The notes under the pieces: model-generated | Seen by the model: the letters and a program-made list of their open reading frames with translations, nothing else | What the model was told of the DNA's origin: nothing | Database searches by the model: none | Part shown: piece after piece, positions 34,204-42,883 of the stretch | Numbering within the stretch: position 1 is the first letter of the stretch | Layout of the letters: each line of letters opens with the position of its first letter | DNA from: CAVUFH01 sp963740835 | GTDB lineage: Bacteria > Actinomycetota > Acidimicrobiia > IMCC26256 > PALSA-610 | Direction of reading: 5' to 3' | NCBI GenBank assembly: GCA_963740835.1 | Contig: CAVUFH010000003.1 | Location: 310,001-374,000, forward strand | DNA length: 64,000 nucleotides | Position numbers and translations under genes: made by a program

Positions 34204-35148
34204 GTGAACGAGCTGCGAGACCGAGTCGTGCGCGAGGTCCGCAAGGTCGTCGTGGGCCAGGACCAAGTCGTCGACATCATGCTCGCGGCGACGAGCGTCG
34301 GCGGACACTTGCTGCTCGAAGGCGTGCCCGGTGTGGCGAAGACGTTGGTGGCGACCGCGTTCGCGCGCGCGGTCGGCGTCGAGTTCCGGCGCGTGCAGTT
34401 CACTCCCGACATGCTCCCGTCGGATCTCACTGGCACGATGACGCTGCGCAGCAACGAACTGGGCGGCAACGAGCTCGCCTTCCGGCGCGGGCCGGTGTTC
34501 ACCAACCTCCTCCTCGCCGATGAGATCAATCGCACGCCGCCGAAGACGCAGGCCGCGCTGTTGGAAGCGATGCAGGAGAACCAGGTGAGCGTCGACGGGC
34601 AACCGCGCCTGCTCCCCGACCCGTTCGTCGTGCTCGCGACACAGAACCCGATCGAGTACGAAGGCACGTATCCGCTTCCGGAAGCACAGCTCGACCGTTT
34701 CCTCGCCAAGCTCGATGTCGGCTACCCGGACGCTGCGAACGAAGCCGCGATGCTGCGGCTCGCACACCGCGGTGTCGCCCCCGCGACCCTGGACGACGTG
34801 CAACAGGTGGCCACGCCCGACGACCTGCGCGCCGCCCGCGCGCTTGTCGACGCCACGACCGTGAGCGAAGAGGTGATCGGCTACGTCGTCGCACTGGTCC
34901 GGCGGACGCGTGAGCTCCCCAGCGTCGGGCTCGGCGCGAGTCCCCGGGCCGCGGTGCATCTGCTGGCCGCGTCCAAAGCCGCCGCGCGGCTCGCGAACCG
35001 GGAGTTCGTGGTACCGGATGACGTCGTCGCCGTCGCGCCGGCCGTGCTCCGCCACCGCCTGCAGCTGAAACCCGAGGCCGAGCTCGAGCGCTACACCACT
35101 GACGATGCGGTTCGCACCGCGATCAGCATGGTGCCGATCCCCAGATGA
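34204..35148 (+). CDS. MoxR-family AAA+ ATPase
   Basis: 314 residues from GTG 34204. Walker A GVPGVAKT, Walker B LLADEINR, sensor-1 region VLATQNPIEYEGTYPLPEAQLDRF and the C-terminal lid are all complete. MoxR ATPases act as chaperones that insert cofactors or activate partner proteins carrying vWA or DUF58 domains. Its stop codon TGA overlaps an ATG that opens a chain of five tiny ORFs leading to DUF58. Confidence 0.94.
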   Translation: MNELRDRVVREVRKVVVGQDQVVDIMLAATSVGGHLLLEGVPGVAKTLVATAFARAVGVEFRRVQFTPDMLPSDLTGTMTLRSNELGGNELAFRRGPVFTNLLLADEINRTPPKTQAALLEAMQENQVSVDGQPRLLPDPFVVLATQNPIEYEGTYPLPEAQLDRFLAKLDVGYPDAANEAAMLRLAHRGVAPATLDDVQQVATPDDLRAARALVDATTVSEEVIGYVVALVRRTRELPSVGLGASPRAAVHLLAASKAAARLANREFVVPDDVVAVAPAVLRHRLQLKPEAELERYTTDDAVRTAISMVPIPR

Positions 35149-35223
35149 GTCCGATCCCCAGATGAGTCCGACGCGATGAGTCCGACGCGATGAGTCCGAC
35201 GCGATGAGTCCGACGCGATGAGT
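35134..35223 (+). repeat. Tandem repeat of overlapping stop/start codons between MoxR and DUF58
   Basis: Two 17-base units (35134-35167) and four 14-base units CCGACGCGATGAGT (35168-35223). ATGs fall at 35145, 35162, 35176, 35190, 35204 and 35218. The first opens a six-codon ORF and the next four open five-codon ORFs (MSPTR, then TGA); each TGA shares ATGA with the next ATG, and the last ATG starts DUF58. The MoxR stop feeds the first ATG in the same way. Periods of 14 and 17 equal ORF length minus four, so unit number can change without breaking the chain. Confidence 0.9.
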
Positions 35224-36465
35224 CCGACGCCGCGCGCCGCGATCGCACTCGCGTTGCTCGCGCTCGTCGCTTTGTTCGTTCCGGTGCCGTTCACTCTTGG
35301 CCTCGCACTCGTGTTCGTTGCCGCGGTCGTTTACGACACGCTTGTCGCCCGCCGTCCGCTGCGCGTCGATGTGCACGTGCCCGGCGCCGTCGCGCGCGGC
35401 GTGCCGTCACAGATAGCAGTGGTCGTGGCCGGCGACGCGCCCGCGCGCGTCACTGTCCGGCAGGCGCAACCGCCGGATGTCGCGATCACTCCGCCGCGCG
35501 GCACTGCCGGTCTCGAGGCCGACCTCGTCGCATCCCGCCGCGGCCGGCACGACCTGCCCGCGCCCGCCGCCCGCCGCTCCGGGCCGCTCGGCCTCGCGAC
35601 CTGGGCGTTCGCGCGCGGCGAACCGGCACCCCTGCTCGCGTACCCGGACGTGCCCGCGGCCCGGAGGCTGGTAATCGCGCTGCGCCGCGGCCGCTTTCGC
35701 GAACCGGGACAACGCACGCGTGGGCCGTTGGGTCTCGGAACGGAGTTCGAGTCGGTGCGCGAGTACCTGCCCGACGACGACGTGCGGCAGATCAACTGGC
35801 TCGCGACGTCACGCATGGGCCGGCCCATGAGCAACCAATACCGCGTCGAACAGGACCGCGACATCGTCTGCGTGCTCGACGTCGGCCGCCTCATGGCTGC
35901 GCCCATCGGCAACCTCACCCGGCTCGACGCGGCGGTCGATGCCGTCACCGCAGTCGCGTTCGTCGCCGACGACGTCGGTGACCGCATCGGGCTGGTCGCG
36001 TTCGATCGCGAGATACGCCGCCGGTTGACGACGCGGCGCAGCGGTGCCCGCGCGGTCGTACAGGCGATTCTCGATGTCGAACCGCGCCTCGTCGACAGCG
36101 ACTACGACCTCGCGTTCCGTGCGGTGAGCGGTGGCAAGCGCGGGCTCGTCATCGTGTTCACCGATCTCGTGGACGAAGCCGCCGCGCGATCCTTGCTCGG
36201 CGCGGTACCCGTCCTGACGCGACGCCACGCGGTCGTCGTCGCGTCGGTCACCGACCCGGACCTGCACCGCGCGATGGTGCGCGAGCCGCTGAGCACGCGT
36301 GACGTCTACGGGACTTCAGTCGCGCTCGACGTGTTGGAGGCGCGGAAGCGTGTGGCCGCACGCTTGCGCGGCTCCGGCGCGATCGTGGTCGAAGCGCCAC
36401 CCGCCCGGTTGGGCGAAGCGTGCGTTGGCGCCTACCTCAGGCTGAAGTCGCGAGCGCGCGTGTAG
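35218..36465 (+). CDS. DUF58 family protein
   Basis: 415 residues. Two N-terminal hydrophobic segments (IALALLALVALFVPVPF, LGLALVFVAAVVYDTLV), a beta-rich region, then the DUF58 signature EFESVREYLPDDDVRQINWLATSRMGRPMSNQY near 170 and a vWA-like fold with IVCVLDVGRLM. It is the usual partner of MoxR. The start is ATG 35218, the last ATG in the repeat chain; earlier in-frame ATG 35176 stops after five codons. Nucleotide composition matches its neighbours. Confidence 0.92.
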   Translation: MSPTPRAAIALALLALVALFVPVPFTLGLALVFVAAVVYDTLVARRPLRVDVHVPGAVARGVPSQIAVVVAGDAPARVTVRQAQPPDVAITPPRGTAGLEADLVASRRGRHDLPAPAARRSGPLGLATWAFARGEPAPLLAYPDVPAARRLVIALRRGRFREPGQRTRGPLGLGTEFESVREYLPDDDVRQINWLATSRMGRPMSNQYRVEQDRDIVCVLDVGRLMAAPIGNLTRLDAAVDAVTAVAFVADDVGDRIGLVAFDREIRRRLTTRRSGARAVVQAILDVEPRLVDSDYDLAFRAVSGGKRGLVIVFTDLVDEAAARSLLGAVPVLTRRHAVVVASVTDPDLHRAMVREPLSTRDVYGTSVALDVLEARKRVAARLRGSGAIVVEAPPARLGEACVGAYLRLKSRARV

Positions 36466-37459
36466 GGTCGAGCGCGGCCGCGCCGATCCGGTCGGCGTCT
36501 CGACCCGGACGCCCCAGCCAGAAGATCCCACCCCAGAACAGCACCGCGAGCCCGAGGCCGATCACGAGCACGGTGCCGAGCGCCTGCCCCGATGGCGTGA
36601 CGAAGCCCTCCACCAGGCCCGCGACGACCAGCCACGCGGCCGTGCCCAGCAGCATCTCGGCGGCCGCGCGCGACTCCTCGCGCAGCGCGACACCGCGGGG
36701 ACGGGAGCCCGGATCGATGATCGCCCAACCGATCCGCAGCCCCGCCGCGCCTGCGACCGCGATGCAGCTCAGCTCGAGGAAGCCGTGCGCAAGGACCTGT
36801 TGGAACAGTGGTGGACCGTTGCCGACCCCCACCGCGATCCCGAACGTCGCCCCGAGGATGAGGCCGTTGGTGATCAGCATGTACAGCGCACCCACACCGA
36901 GCAGGATGCCGCCGGCGAACGCAACGATCGCGACCCGGATGTTGTTCGTGAAGATCTCGCTCGAGAACGCAGCCTGCTCGTCGACAGAAACGCCCCAGTC
37001 CTGGCCCCGCGTGCGCGGCTCACTCACGTACTGGAACTCGGACGGCACCAGGCCGCCGGCCGCGCCCGGGTCGCGCCACGCCCAGTAGCCGCCGAGGAGC
37101 GCGGGTCCGAAGAGACATACGACGGCGATCGCGACCAGGCCGATGCGCTCGCGCACGCTGCGCCAGTAACCGCGCACGACGAAGTCGCGCAGCGTCCCAC
37201 CGCGGCGCGCCGAGTGGTACACGGCCGTGCGCGCGCGGTTCACGAGTCGTTCCAACCGCCCCAGTAGCGGGTCACCGGGAAACTGGCGTCGCGCGATCGC
37301 GAGGTCGGCCGCGGTGGCGCGGTACGCAGTGCCGAGGCGGCGCACACCGTCGGCGCCGAGCTTCGACGGTCTGTTGCCCGCGCGATCGACGAGGTACTCC
37401 AGCTCGGCCCACACCGGCGCGCGTTCGTTCACGAACTCGTCTAGCGTTCCCACGTGCAC
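36437..37459 (-). CDS. SpoIIM-type (stage II sporulation M, DUF95) membrane protein
   Basis: 340 residues; GTG 37459 or GTG 37453, the latter with GAGG before it. LDEFVNERAPVWAELEYLVDRA is the family's N-terminal helix, followed by about six membrane helices including IVAFAGGILLGVGALYMLITNGLILG and FLELSCIAVAGAAGLRIGWAIIDPG. The family occurs in non-sporulating Actinobacteria next to RDD and MoxR/DUF58 genes; its role there is unknown. It overlaps the 3' end of DUF58 by 29 bases and its start overlaps that of the divergent RDD gene. Confidence 0.9.
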   Translation of the reverse strand: MHVGTLDEFVNERAPVWAELEYLVDRAGNRPSKLGADGVRRLGTAYRATAADLAIARRQFPGDPLLGRLERLVNRARTAVYHSARRGGTLRDFVVRGYWRSVRERIGLVAIAVVCLFGPALLGGYWAWRDPGAAGGLVPSEFQYVSEPRTRGQDWGVSVDEQAAFSSEIFTNNIRVAIVAFAGGILLGVGALYMLITNGLILGATFGIAVGVGNGPPLFQQVLAHGFLELSCIAVAGAAGLRIGWAIIDPGSRPRGVALREESRAAAEMLLGTAAWLVVAGLVEGFVTPSGQALGTVLVIGLGLAVLFWGGIFWLGRPGRDADRIGAAALDPTRALATSA

Positions 37460-38197
37460 CTCGACAACCGGATCGTGGTCGCGACTCCCGAAGGCATCGA
37501 GCTCGAAGTCGTGCTCGCCGGCCTCGGCTCACGGTTCGTCGCCCGTCTCATCGACACTTCGATCCAGCTCGTGATCATTCTCGTGTTGAGCCTCGGTGGA
37601 TACGTGGCGAGCGGCGGCAGCTGGGACGGCTACGTCGTCGCCGGGGTCGTCATCCTCAGCTTCCTCGTGATGTTCGCATACGACGTGCCCTTCGAAGTGC
37701 TCAACGCCGGGCGCACCCCTGGGAAGAACGCGCTCGGCCTCCGGGTCATCGGCCGCAACGGCGAACCGATCGACTTCGTCACGAGCTCGGTACGCAACCT
37801 GCTGCGCATCATCGACTTCCTCCCGCTCTTCTACCTGGTCGGATCGATCGCGATCGTCGCGTCGCAGCACGATCAGCGCCTTGGCGATCACGCGGCGGGC
37901 ACCCTCGTGGCGCGCGAGCGGTTCAGCGGCCAGTCGATCGACCTCCAGCCGGTTGCCCCGGTGAGCGTGCCGCTCGAGCAAGTGCTCACCTGGGACGTGT
38001 CGTCCGTCGACGCGAACGAGATCCAGGTGCTCCGCCACTTCCTCGACCGGCGCCTGGCGATCCCGTGGCCGATTCGGAGCTACTTTGCCCAGCAGCTGCT
38101 CGAGCGCTTCTGGCCCAAGGTTCCCGGTCTCCCGATGAACGTGCACCCCGAGTACATCCTCGAAGGCATCGTCGTCGCCAAGCAGGGCCGCGCGTGA
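37454..38197 (+). CDS. RDD family membrane protein
   Basis: 247 residues from GTG 37454. VVATPEGIELEVVLAGLGSRFVARLIDTSIQ contains the Arg-Asp pair that names the family, followed by three membrane helices and GRTPGKNALGLRVIGRNGEP, the second family motif. A C-terminal soluble region of about 80 residues follows. Some RDD proteins are Na+/H+ antiporters, most are uncharacterised. Its start codon region is shared with the divergent SpoIIM gene, so no leader exists unless the promoter lies in coding sequence. Confidence 0.9.
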   Translation: MHLDNRIVVATPEGIELEVVLAGLGSRFVARLIDTSIQLVIILVLSLGGYVASGGSWDGYVVAGVVILSFLVMFAYDVPFEVLNAGRTPGKNALGLRVIGRNGEPIDFVTSSVRNLLRIIDFLPLFYLVGSIAIVASQHDQRLGDHAAGTLVARERFSGQSIDLQPVAPVSVPLEQVLTWDVSSVDANEIQVLRHFLDRRLAIPWPIRSYFAQQLLERFWPKVPGLPMNVHPEYILEGIVVAKQGRA

Positions 38198-38574
38198 ACC
38201 CACACTCGTCCCGAATCGTTGAGTTCACCGATGTGCGCGGGCGCGGGTTGCAACTCGCAGGCCTCGGTCTGCTCAGCGTCGCCGCGGTGTGGAACTTCCT
38301 GCCGGTGCACCCGCCGCTCGCGTGCCCGCTCAAGACGATCACCGGGATCCCGTGCCCGTTCTGTGGCATGACACGCGCCGTCGTCGCGGGTGTGCACGGC
38401 GACTTCTTCCGCTCGCTCGCGTTCAACCCCGGCGGCCTGTTCGTGATCGCGCTGGCGATCTACGTGGTGATCCGAGCGCGGCTCCCCGCGACGCGCGCAC
38501 CCGTGTGGCTCGTGTTCGGCGTGCTCGGCGCGCTCTGGGCGTGGAACCTCACGCTCAACCCCACCTTCCACTGA
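38194..38574 (+). CDS. DUF2752 small membrane protein
   Basis: 126 residues from GTG 38194, overlapping the RDD stop (GTGA). Three hydrophobic segments and the family motif CPFCGMTRAVVAGVHGD, a CxxCG-x-TR loop. DUF2752 proteins are of unknown function. Confidence 0.88.
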   Translation: MNPHSSRIVEFTDVRGRGLQLAGLGLLSVAAVWNFLPVHPPLACPLKTITGIPCPFCGMTRAVVAGVHGDFFRSLAFNPGGLFVIALAIYVVIRARLPATRAPVWLVFGVLGALWAWNLTLNPTFH

Positions 38575-38601
38575 CCCCGAACAATTCGGGCGACGAACGG
38601 G

Positions 38602-39207
38602 TCAGGCGTCGACTTCGCGGCGGCCTTCCAGCGCGCGGCCGAGGGTCACCTCGTCCGCGTACTCGAGGTCGCCGCCAACCGGCAGCCCGCTCGCAATGCG
38701 CGTGACCTTCAACCCGATCGGCTTCAGGAGCCGGGCGAGGTACATCGCGGTCGCCTCACCTTCGATGTTCGGATTCGTCGCGAGGATGACCTCGGTGATG
38801 TCTTCCTCGTTGATGCGGCCGAGCAGCTCCTTCACCCGCAGCTGTTCCGGGCCGACGCCTTCGATCGGTGAGATCGCGCCTTGCAGGACGTGGTAGCGCC
38901 CGCGGAACTCGTTCGTCCGTTCGATCGCGACGATGTCGCGCGGCTCTTCCACGACACACACGACGTGCGTATCACGCCGTTCGTCACGGCAGAACGTGCA
39001 GAGATCGCCTTCGGCGAGGTTGTAGCAACGCCGGCACCACGACACCCGCTCCTTGGCGTCGACGATCGCGCTCGCGAGCCGCTTGGCGTCCTCTGGCGCG
39101 GCCTTCAGCAGATAGAACGCGATGCGTTGCGCCGACTTCGGGCCGACGCCGGGCAGCCTTCCGAGTTCGTCGATGAGGGCCTGCACCGGCCCCTCGTAGA
39201 CCGCCAC
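38602..39207 (-). CDS. recR: Recombination mediator RecR
   Basis: 201 residues, full length. LGRLPGVGPKSAQRIAFYLL is the helix-hairpin-helix, CRRCYNLAEGDLCTFC the zinc finger, and the Toprim domain follows with VVEEPRDIVAIERTNEFRGRYHVLQG. RecR works with RecO/RecF in gap repair by loading RecA. It is the last gene of the conserved dnaX-ybaB-recR order. Confidence 0.97.
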   Translation of the reverse strand: MAVYEGPVQALIDELGRLPGVGPKSAQRIAFYLLKAAPEDAKRLASAIVDAKERVSWCRRCYNLAEGDLCTFCRDERRDTHVVCVVEEPRDIVAIERTNEFRGRYHVLQGAISPIEGVGPEQLRVKELLGRINEEDITEVILATNPNIEGEATAMYLARLLKPIGLKVTRIASGLPVGGDLEYADEVTLGRALEGRREVDA

Positions 39208-39216
39208 GCGTGTCGG

Positions 39217-39570
39217 CTATCCGAACAATCCGCCGAGATCGCCGCCGAGGCCACCGAGCCCGCCGAGATCGATTCCCGAGGTGACACCACCGAGCTTTTG
39301 CTGCGCAAGCTCGCGCGCTTGGCGGTTCGCCTCCGTGACGGCGGCCAGGATGAGATCCTCGAGCGTCTCGACGTCGGTCGGGTCGACCACACCCGGATCG
39401 ATCGAGATCGCGACGAGCTCGCCGTTGCCGGTGACCGTCGCCTTCACCACGCCACCACCGGCAGTCGCTTCGACGCGCGCGTCCAACAGCTGTTCCTGCG
39501 CGGCCTGCATGTCCCGCTGCATCTTCTGGATCTGCTGGAGCATCTGCATCTGCTGTTGCGGGTCGCTCAC
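39217..39570 (-). CDS. YbaB/EbfC nucleoid-associated protein
   Basis: 117 residues from GTG 39570, with AGGAG five bases upstream. The helix MLQQIQKMQRDMQAAQEQL, the strand region GGGVVKATVTGNGELVAISIDP and the Gly/Leu-rich tail are standard. The protein is a small dimeric DNA-binding factor. It sits between dnaX and recR as in many bacteria. Confidence 0.94.
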   Translation of the reverse strand: MSDPQQQMQMLQQIQKMQRDMQAAQEQLLDARVEATAGGGVVKATVTGNGELVAISIDPGVVDPTDVETLEDLILAAVTEANRQARELAQQKLGGVTSGIDLGGLGGLGGDLGGLFG

Positions 39571-39595
39571 GATTGCTCCTCGGATTCGGCGCTCG

Positions 39596-41419
39596 TCACG
39601 GGCGCGGACGTTCTTCGACGACTTGCGCACCGAGGTCGCTGACGAGGCGGGCGACCGTGTCCGGGGGCGGCGCGTCGGGCGCGTCGACGAGCGCGTTCAG
39701 GTCGATCTCCGGTTCTTCGTCGGTCACGTCGACGACCGCGGCCGCGCCGGCCACTCCTCCCACCGCGCCGACCGCGTCGACGACGGGCCGCAGCGCGCCC
39801 GGGGCGTCGAAGTCGTGGGGCCGGAGGACGAAGCGGGGCGCGAAGCCGAGTTGCGACGAGAACGCTTCCTTGATCGTCTCCGCCTCGCTGCGGAAACGCC
39901 CGTTGATCGCGTCGAACCGCGGCCGGGGCACACCGAACACGACGATGCCGCGCTCGACCCCGATCGGCTGCGCGTGTTGGACGACGGCCTTCAGCGGCGC
40001 CTTCAATCCCTCGAGCACCGTCGGCCACGCCTCGATGACATCGTCGGGGTCGAAGGACTCGGGCGCGGTGACCTCGGCGCCGGGCGGTGCGTCATCGTCG
40101 GCCGGTGCGGCAGACGCCGCCTTCGGTTCCTTCGCGGCGCGGCGCGAGAGCACCGGTTCGCGCGCGCCCGCCGGCGCGACCGACGCGGCTTCGGGCGCGA
40201 GCTCCGGCGCGGCCGGTCGTGGCGACGGCACCGCCGCGCCACCTCCACCTCCGGCACTGCCACCGCCCGACGCGAGCTGCCGTTCCAACCGTTCGACGCG
40301 CTCGAGCAACGTCTCGACGCTCGTGCGCGCTTCGCGTCGCGCGACGCGCACCACCGCGACCTCGAGCACCAAGCGTGGATCGGCAACCGTCTGCTGACGG
40401 ATGTCGACGATCGACTGCCCGAGGATCTCGATCCCGCGTACGAGCAACGTGTTGCCCATCGCCTGCGCGAGCGCCGCGAGCTTCGTCGCCTCTTCGGCCG
40501 GACCGTCGTAGGGGACGCGACCCGCAGCGTTCGCGGCCATGAACGCGTCGCGCATCGACCGCAACAGATCGTCGGCGACCCGGCGAACATCGTGGCCCTG
40601 GGTCAGCAGTTCGTGGACGCCCGTGAGCGCGCCCGCGACGTCCTCGGTCGCGACGGCTTCGAGCACCGCGAGCCGCAGGTCGAAGGGGGCGCCGCCCAGC
40701 GCGGCCTGCACCGCCGGCGCGTCCAGCGCGCCCCCACCGACCGCGAGCGCCTGGTCCAGCAGCGAAAGGGCGTCCCGGGCCGAACCGGCCGCCCGGCGCA
40801 CGATCAGATCCAGCACGTCGGCGTCAGCCGTGACGCCCTCCAATCCGAGGATGTCGACGAGATGGTCCCGGAGCTGCTCGGTGGACAGCAGCGTGAACTC
40901 GAAGTGCTGCGTGCGGGAGCGGATCGTCGGCAGGACCTTGTGCGGGTCGGTGGTCGCGAGCACGAACACGACGTGCGGGGGCGGCTCTTCCAGCGTCTTC
41001 AGCAGTGTGTTCGACGCCGCCGCCGAGAGCATGTGGACCTCGTCGATGATGTACACCTTGCGGCGCGACGACGCGCCCAGACCGAGGTGCACGCTCTGGA
41101 TGAGCTCCCGCATCGCCTCGACGCCGTTGTTCGACGCGGCGTCGAGCTCGACGAGGTCGTAGAACGTGCCTTCGGCGATGGCGACGCAGTTCTCACACGT
41201 GCCGTCGGGCTCACCGTCGGCGCCGAGGTGCAGGCAGTTCAGCGCGCGCGCCAACAGCCGCGCGGTGGTGGTCTTGCCGGTGCCGCGCGGACCGGAGAAG
41301 AGGTACGCGTGACCGACGCGATCCTCGGTGACCGCGTTGCGCAACGCGGTGGTGACATGGTCCTGGCCGACAAGTTCGGAGAAGCGTTGCGGTCGGTACT
41401 TCCGGTACAGGCTGGCCAC
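39596..41419 (-). CDS. dnaX: DNA polymerase III subunits gamma/tau
   Basis: 607 residues: clamp-loader ATPase with MASLYRKYRPQRFSELVGQ, Walker A GPRGTGKTTTARLLA, KVYIIDEVHMLS and ATTDPHKVLPTIRSR, then a Pro/Ala-rich linker from about 375 and a tau-type C-terminus ending in an acidic tail. The zinc loop shows three cysteines (LNC...TCENC) where four are usual. It loads the sliding clamp at the replication fork. The ffs RNA gene lies immediately upstream on the same strand. Confidence 0.96.
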   Translation of the reverse strand: MASLYRKYRPQRFSELVGQDHVTTALRNAVTEDRVGHAYLFSGPRGTGKTTTARLLARALNCLHLGADGEPDGTCENCVAIAEGTFYDLVELDAASNNGVEAMRELIQSVHLGLGASSRRKVYIIDEVHMLSAAASNTLLKTLEEPPPHVVFVLATTDPHKVLPTIRSRTQHFEFTLLSTEQLRDHLVDILGLEGVTADADVLDLIVRRAAGSARDALSLLDQALAVGGGALDAPAVQAALGGAPFDLRLAVLEAVATEDVAGALTGVHELLTQGHDVRRVADDLLRSMRDAFMAANAAGRVPYDGPAEEATKLAALAQAMGNTLLVRGIEILGQSIVDIRQQTVADPRLVLEVAVVRVARREARTSVETLLERVERLERQLASGGGSAGGGGGAAVPSPRPAAPELAPEAASVAPAGAREPVLSRRAAKEPKAASAAPADDDAPPGAEVTAPESFDPDDVIEAWPTVLEGLKAPLKAVVQHAQPIGVERGIVVFGVPRPRFDAINGRFRSEAETIKEAFSSQLGFAPRFVLRPHDFDAPGALRPVVDAVGAVGGVAGAAAVVDVTDEEPEIDLNALVDAPDAPPPDTVARLVSDLGAQVVEERPRP

Positions 41420-41463
41420 GCCGCGACCTTACCGGGACGCCCAGTGCTCGAACTCTGTGTGCA

Positions 41464-41600
41464 GTGGAGGCCCGCCCGCAGCAGATCAGGCGACCCGGCG
41501 GCACCCGAGAGTTTCCGCTGAGAGCTGCTTCCTCTCGGACCTGACTCGGTTCACGGACTCCCGTCGCGCCGGACCCGACCCGCGCGGGCGAGCCACCACC
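41464..41600 (-). ncRNA. ffs: Bacterial signal recognition particle RNA (small/4.5S type)
   Basis: On the minus strand, GTCAGGTCCGAGAGGAAGCAGC at 41524-41545 is the invariant SRP apical domain (commonly GGTCCGGAAGGAAGCAGC), here with a GAGA instead of GGAA tetraloop. The flanks pair: a GTGG-GGC-CGCCCGC strand near 41600 with GCGGGCG-GCC-CCAC ending near 41464. This makes a long hairpin of about 137 bases; ends are by pairing only. Position before dnaX and beside tRNA-Ser matches other Actinobacteria. Confidence 0.88.
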
Positions 41601-41656
41601 GCACACGAAGACCAGTCAGTCTACCGAGAGGGCTGCTTGTAGAGTTATCCGCTCTT

Positions 41657-41741
41657 GGAGGGGTGCGAGAGCGGCCGAATCGGCACGCTTGGAAAGCGTG
41701 TGTGGGGCAACCCACCGTGGGTTCGAATCCCACTCCCTCCG
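41657..41741 (+). tRNA. tRNA-Ser (anticodon GGA)
   Basis: 85 bases. Acceptor GGAGGGG pairs with TCCCTCC, anticodon stem CACGC/GCGTG holds loop TTGGAAA, a long variable arm (class II) lies before the T arm CGTGG-GTTCGAAT-CCCAC, and the discriminator is G. CCA is not encoded. Confidence 0.96.
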
Positions 41742-41836
41742 CTCGGGTTGCCGCCGACGAGCGCGGCTGTTGCTGTGACGTCAGTTCCTTCTCCACGATG
41801 ACGGGACCCTTCGCCACGTGGTGGGCGCGCGGAGCA

Positions 41837-42859
41837 TCAGGCAGGGAGGCCCAGCGTCACACCGGTTCGCCGGCGAAAATAGGCGATCATCCGGTCGGCG
41901 ATGGAGTCCCACGTCAGCCTGGGGACGTCGTGGGGAGTGCCGCGCGCTTCCGCCATGCGATATGCGGCGACCAGCGAGAGCTCGACTGCGCAACGCAACG
42001 CTTCGTAGTACGGCTGCATCGACAGATCGGTGCTCCGGGCACGCTGGTACGCGCGTACGTACCGTGTGCGCATCGCGCTGCCGATCGCGGCAGCCGTGCG
42101 CTGGATCGCACTCGGCGCGTCGATCGGCGCAAGGGACAAGCTCATCGCGGTGAAACCGACATCGAGTGCCGGGTGTGCGACGGTCACCGTGGACCAGTCC
42201 AGGACACCCATAACGCGCCCGTCGTCCACGAGGATGTTGCCGCCCCACAGATCGCCGTGGCAGATCGACGGGCGCGGCGGCGGTGAGGGCGCGTGCTTGA
42301 CGAGCCAGTCGAGACCAGGAGCGAGGCCGGTTGCGCCGGCCCGAATCTGCTCGTCGAGCACGTCGAACCATCGCTCCGGCCCGGACGGCATCGCGCCGAG
42401 CTCCGTGACGAGCGGCGCCGCGTCCATGTCGTGCAGCGATGCCTGCACGGATGCCGTCACCTCCGGCAAGCGCCGCAACAGATGCCAGCCGGCGCCAGCC
42501 AGCTCGCGCACGCGGATACCGCCCATCATCGCGTTGCCCGGGAGACGCTCCATCACGAAGAACCGACGACCACAGAGCCGGGCCGAGTCGTCGAACCAGA
42601 GAACGGGCGCGGCCGGAAAGCCCTGCGCGCACAGCACGCGCTGGGTCGTCGCCTCCCGGCACGCGAGTTCCGGCGCGGAGATCGACGGGAACAGACGCAC
42701 GACGAGCGGCGCACTCCACGGCGGTGGAGCCGCTGCGAGCCGGAAGGCCCAGTTCTCGGTGAAGAAGCCCCCACTCAAGCGCGCCGGCGGCTCGGCGAAC
42801 GCGACGTCCGCGCAGCCCGCCCGCCGGCGCACGATGTCGAGGAGCTCGTCGGGGAGCAC
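41837..42859 (-). CDS. Aminoglycoside phosphotransferase-family kinase
   Basis: 340 residues from GTG 42859. Brenner motif HGDLWGGNIL and the metal-binding LDWSTV are intact, with VVRLFP and FFVMERLPG upstream as the nucleotide and linker parts. Family members phosphorylate aminoglycosides, choline or other small molecules; nothing points to true antibiotic resistance. It diverges from the ArsR operon and may be under the same palindromic operator. Confidence 0.88.
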   Translation of the reverse strand: MLPDELLDIVRRRAGCADVAFAEPPARLSGGFFTENWAFRLAAAPPPWSAPLVVRLFPSISAPELACREATTQRVLCAQGFPAAPVLWFDDSARLCGRRFFVMERLPGNAMMGGIRVRELAGAGWHLLRRLPEVTASVQASLHDMDAAPLVTELGAMPSGPERWFDVLDEQIRAGATGLAPGLDWLVKHAPSPPPRPSICHGDLWGGNILVDDGRVMGVLDWSTVTVAHPALDVGFTAMSLSLAPIDAPSAIQRTAAAIGSAMRTRYVRAYQRARSTDLSMQPYYEALRCAVELSLVAAYRMAEARGTPHDVPRLTWDSIADRMIAYFRRRTGVTLGLPA

Positions 42860-42883
42860 GGTGCCATCTTCTCCCGCGGGCGC

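Noticed and set aside
35134..35223. CRISPR-like array
   Set aside because: Units are directly contiguous without spacers and overlap start codons; no cas genes.
41837..42859. Aminoglycoside resistance gene
   Set aside because: Only family-level kinase motifs are seen; environmental APH-type kinases have many substrates, and context gives no resistance link.
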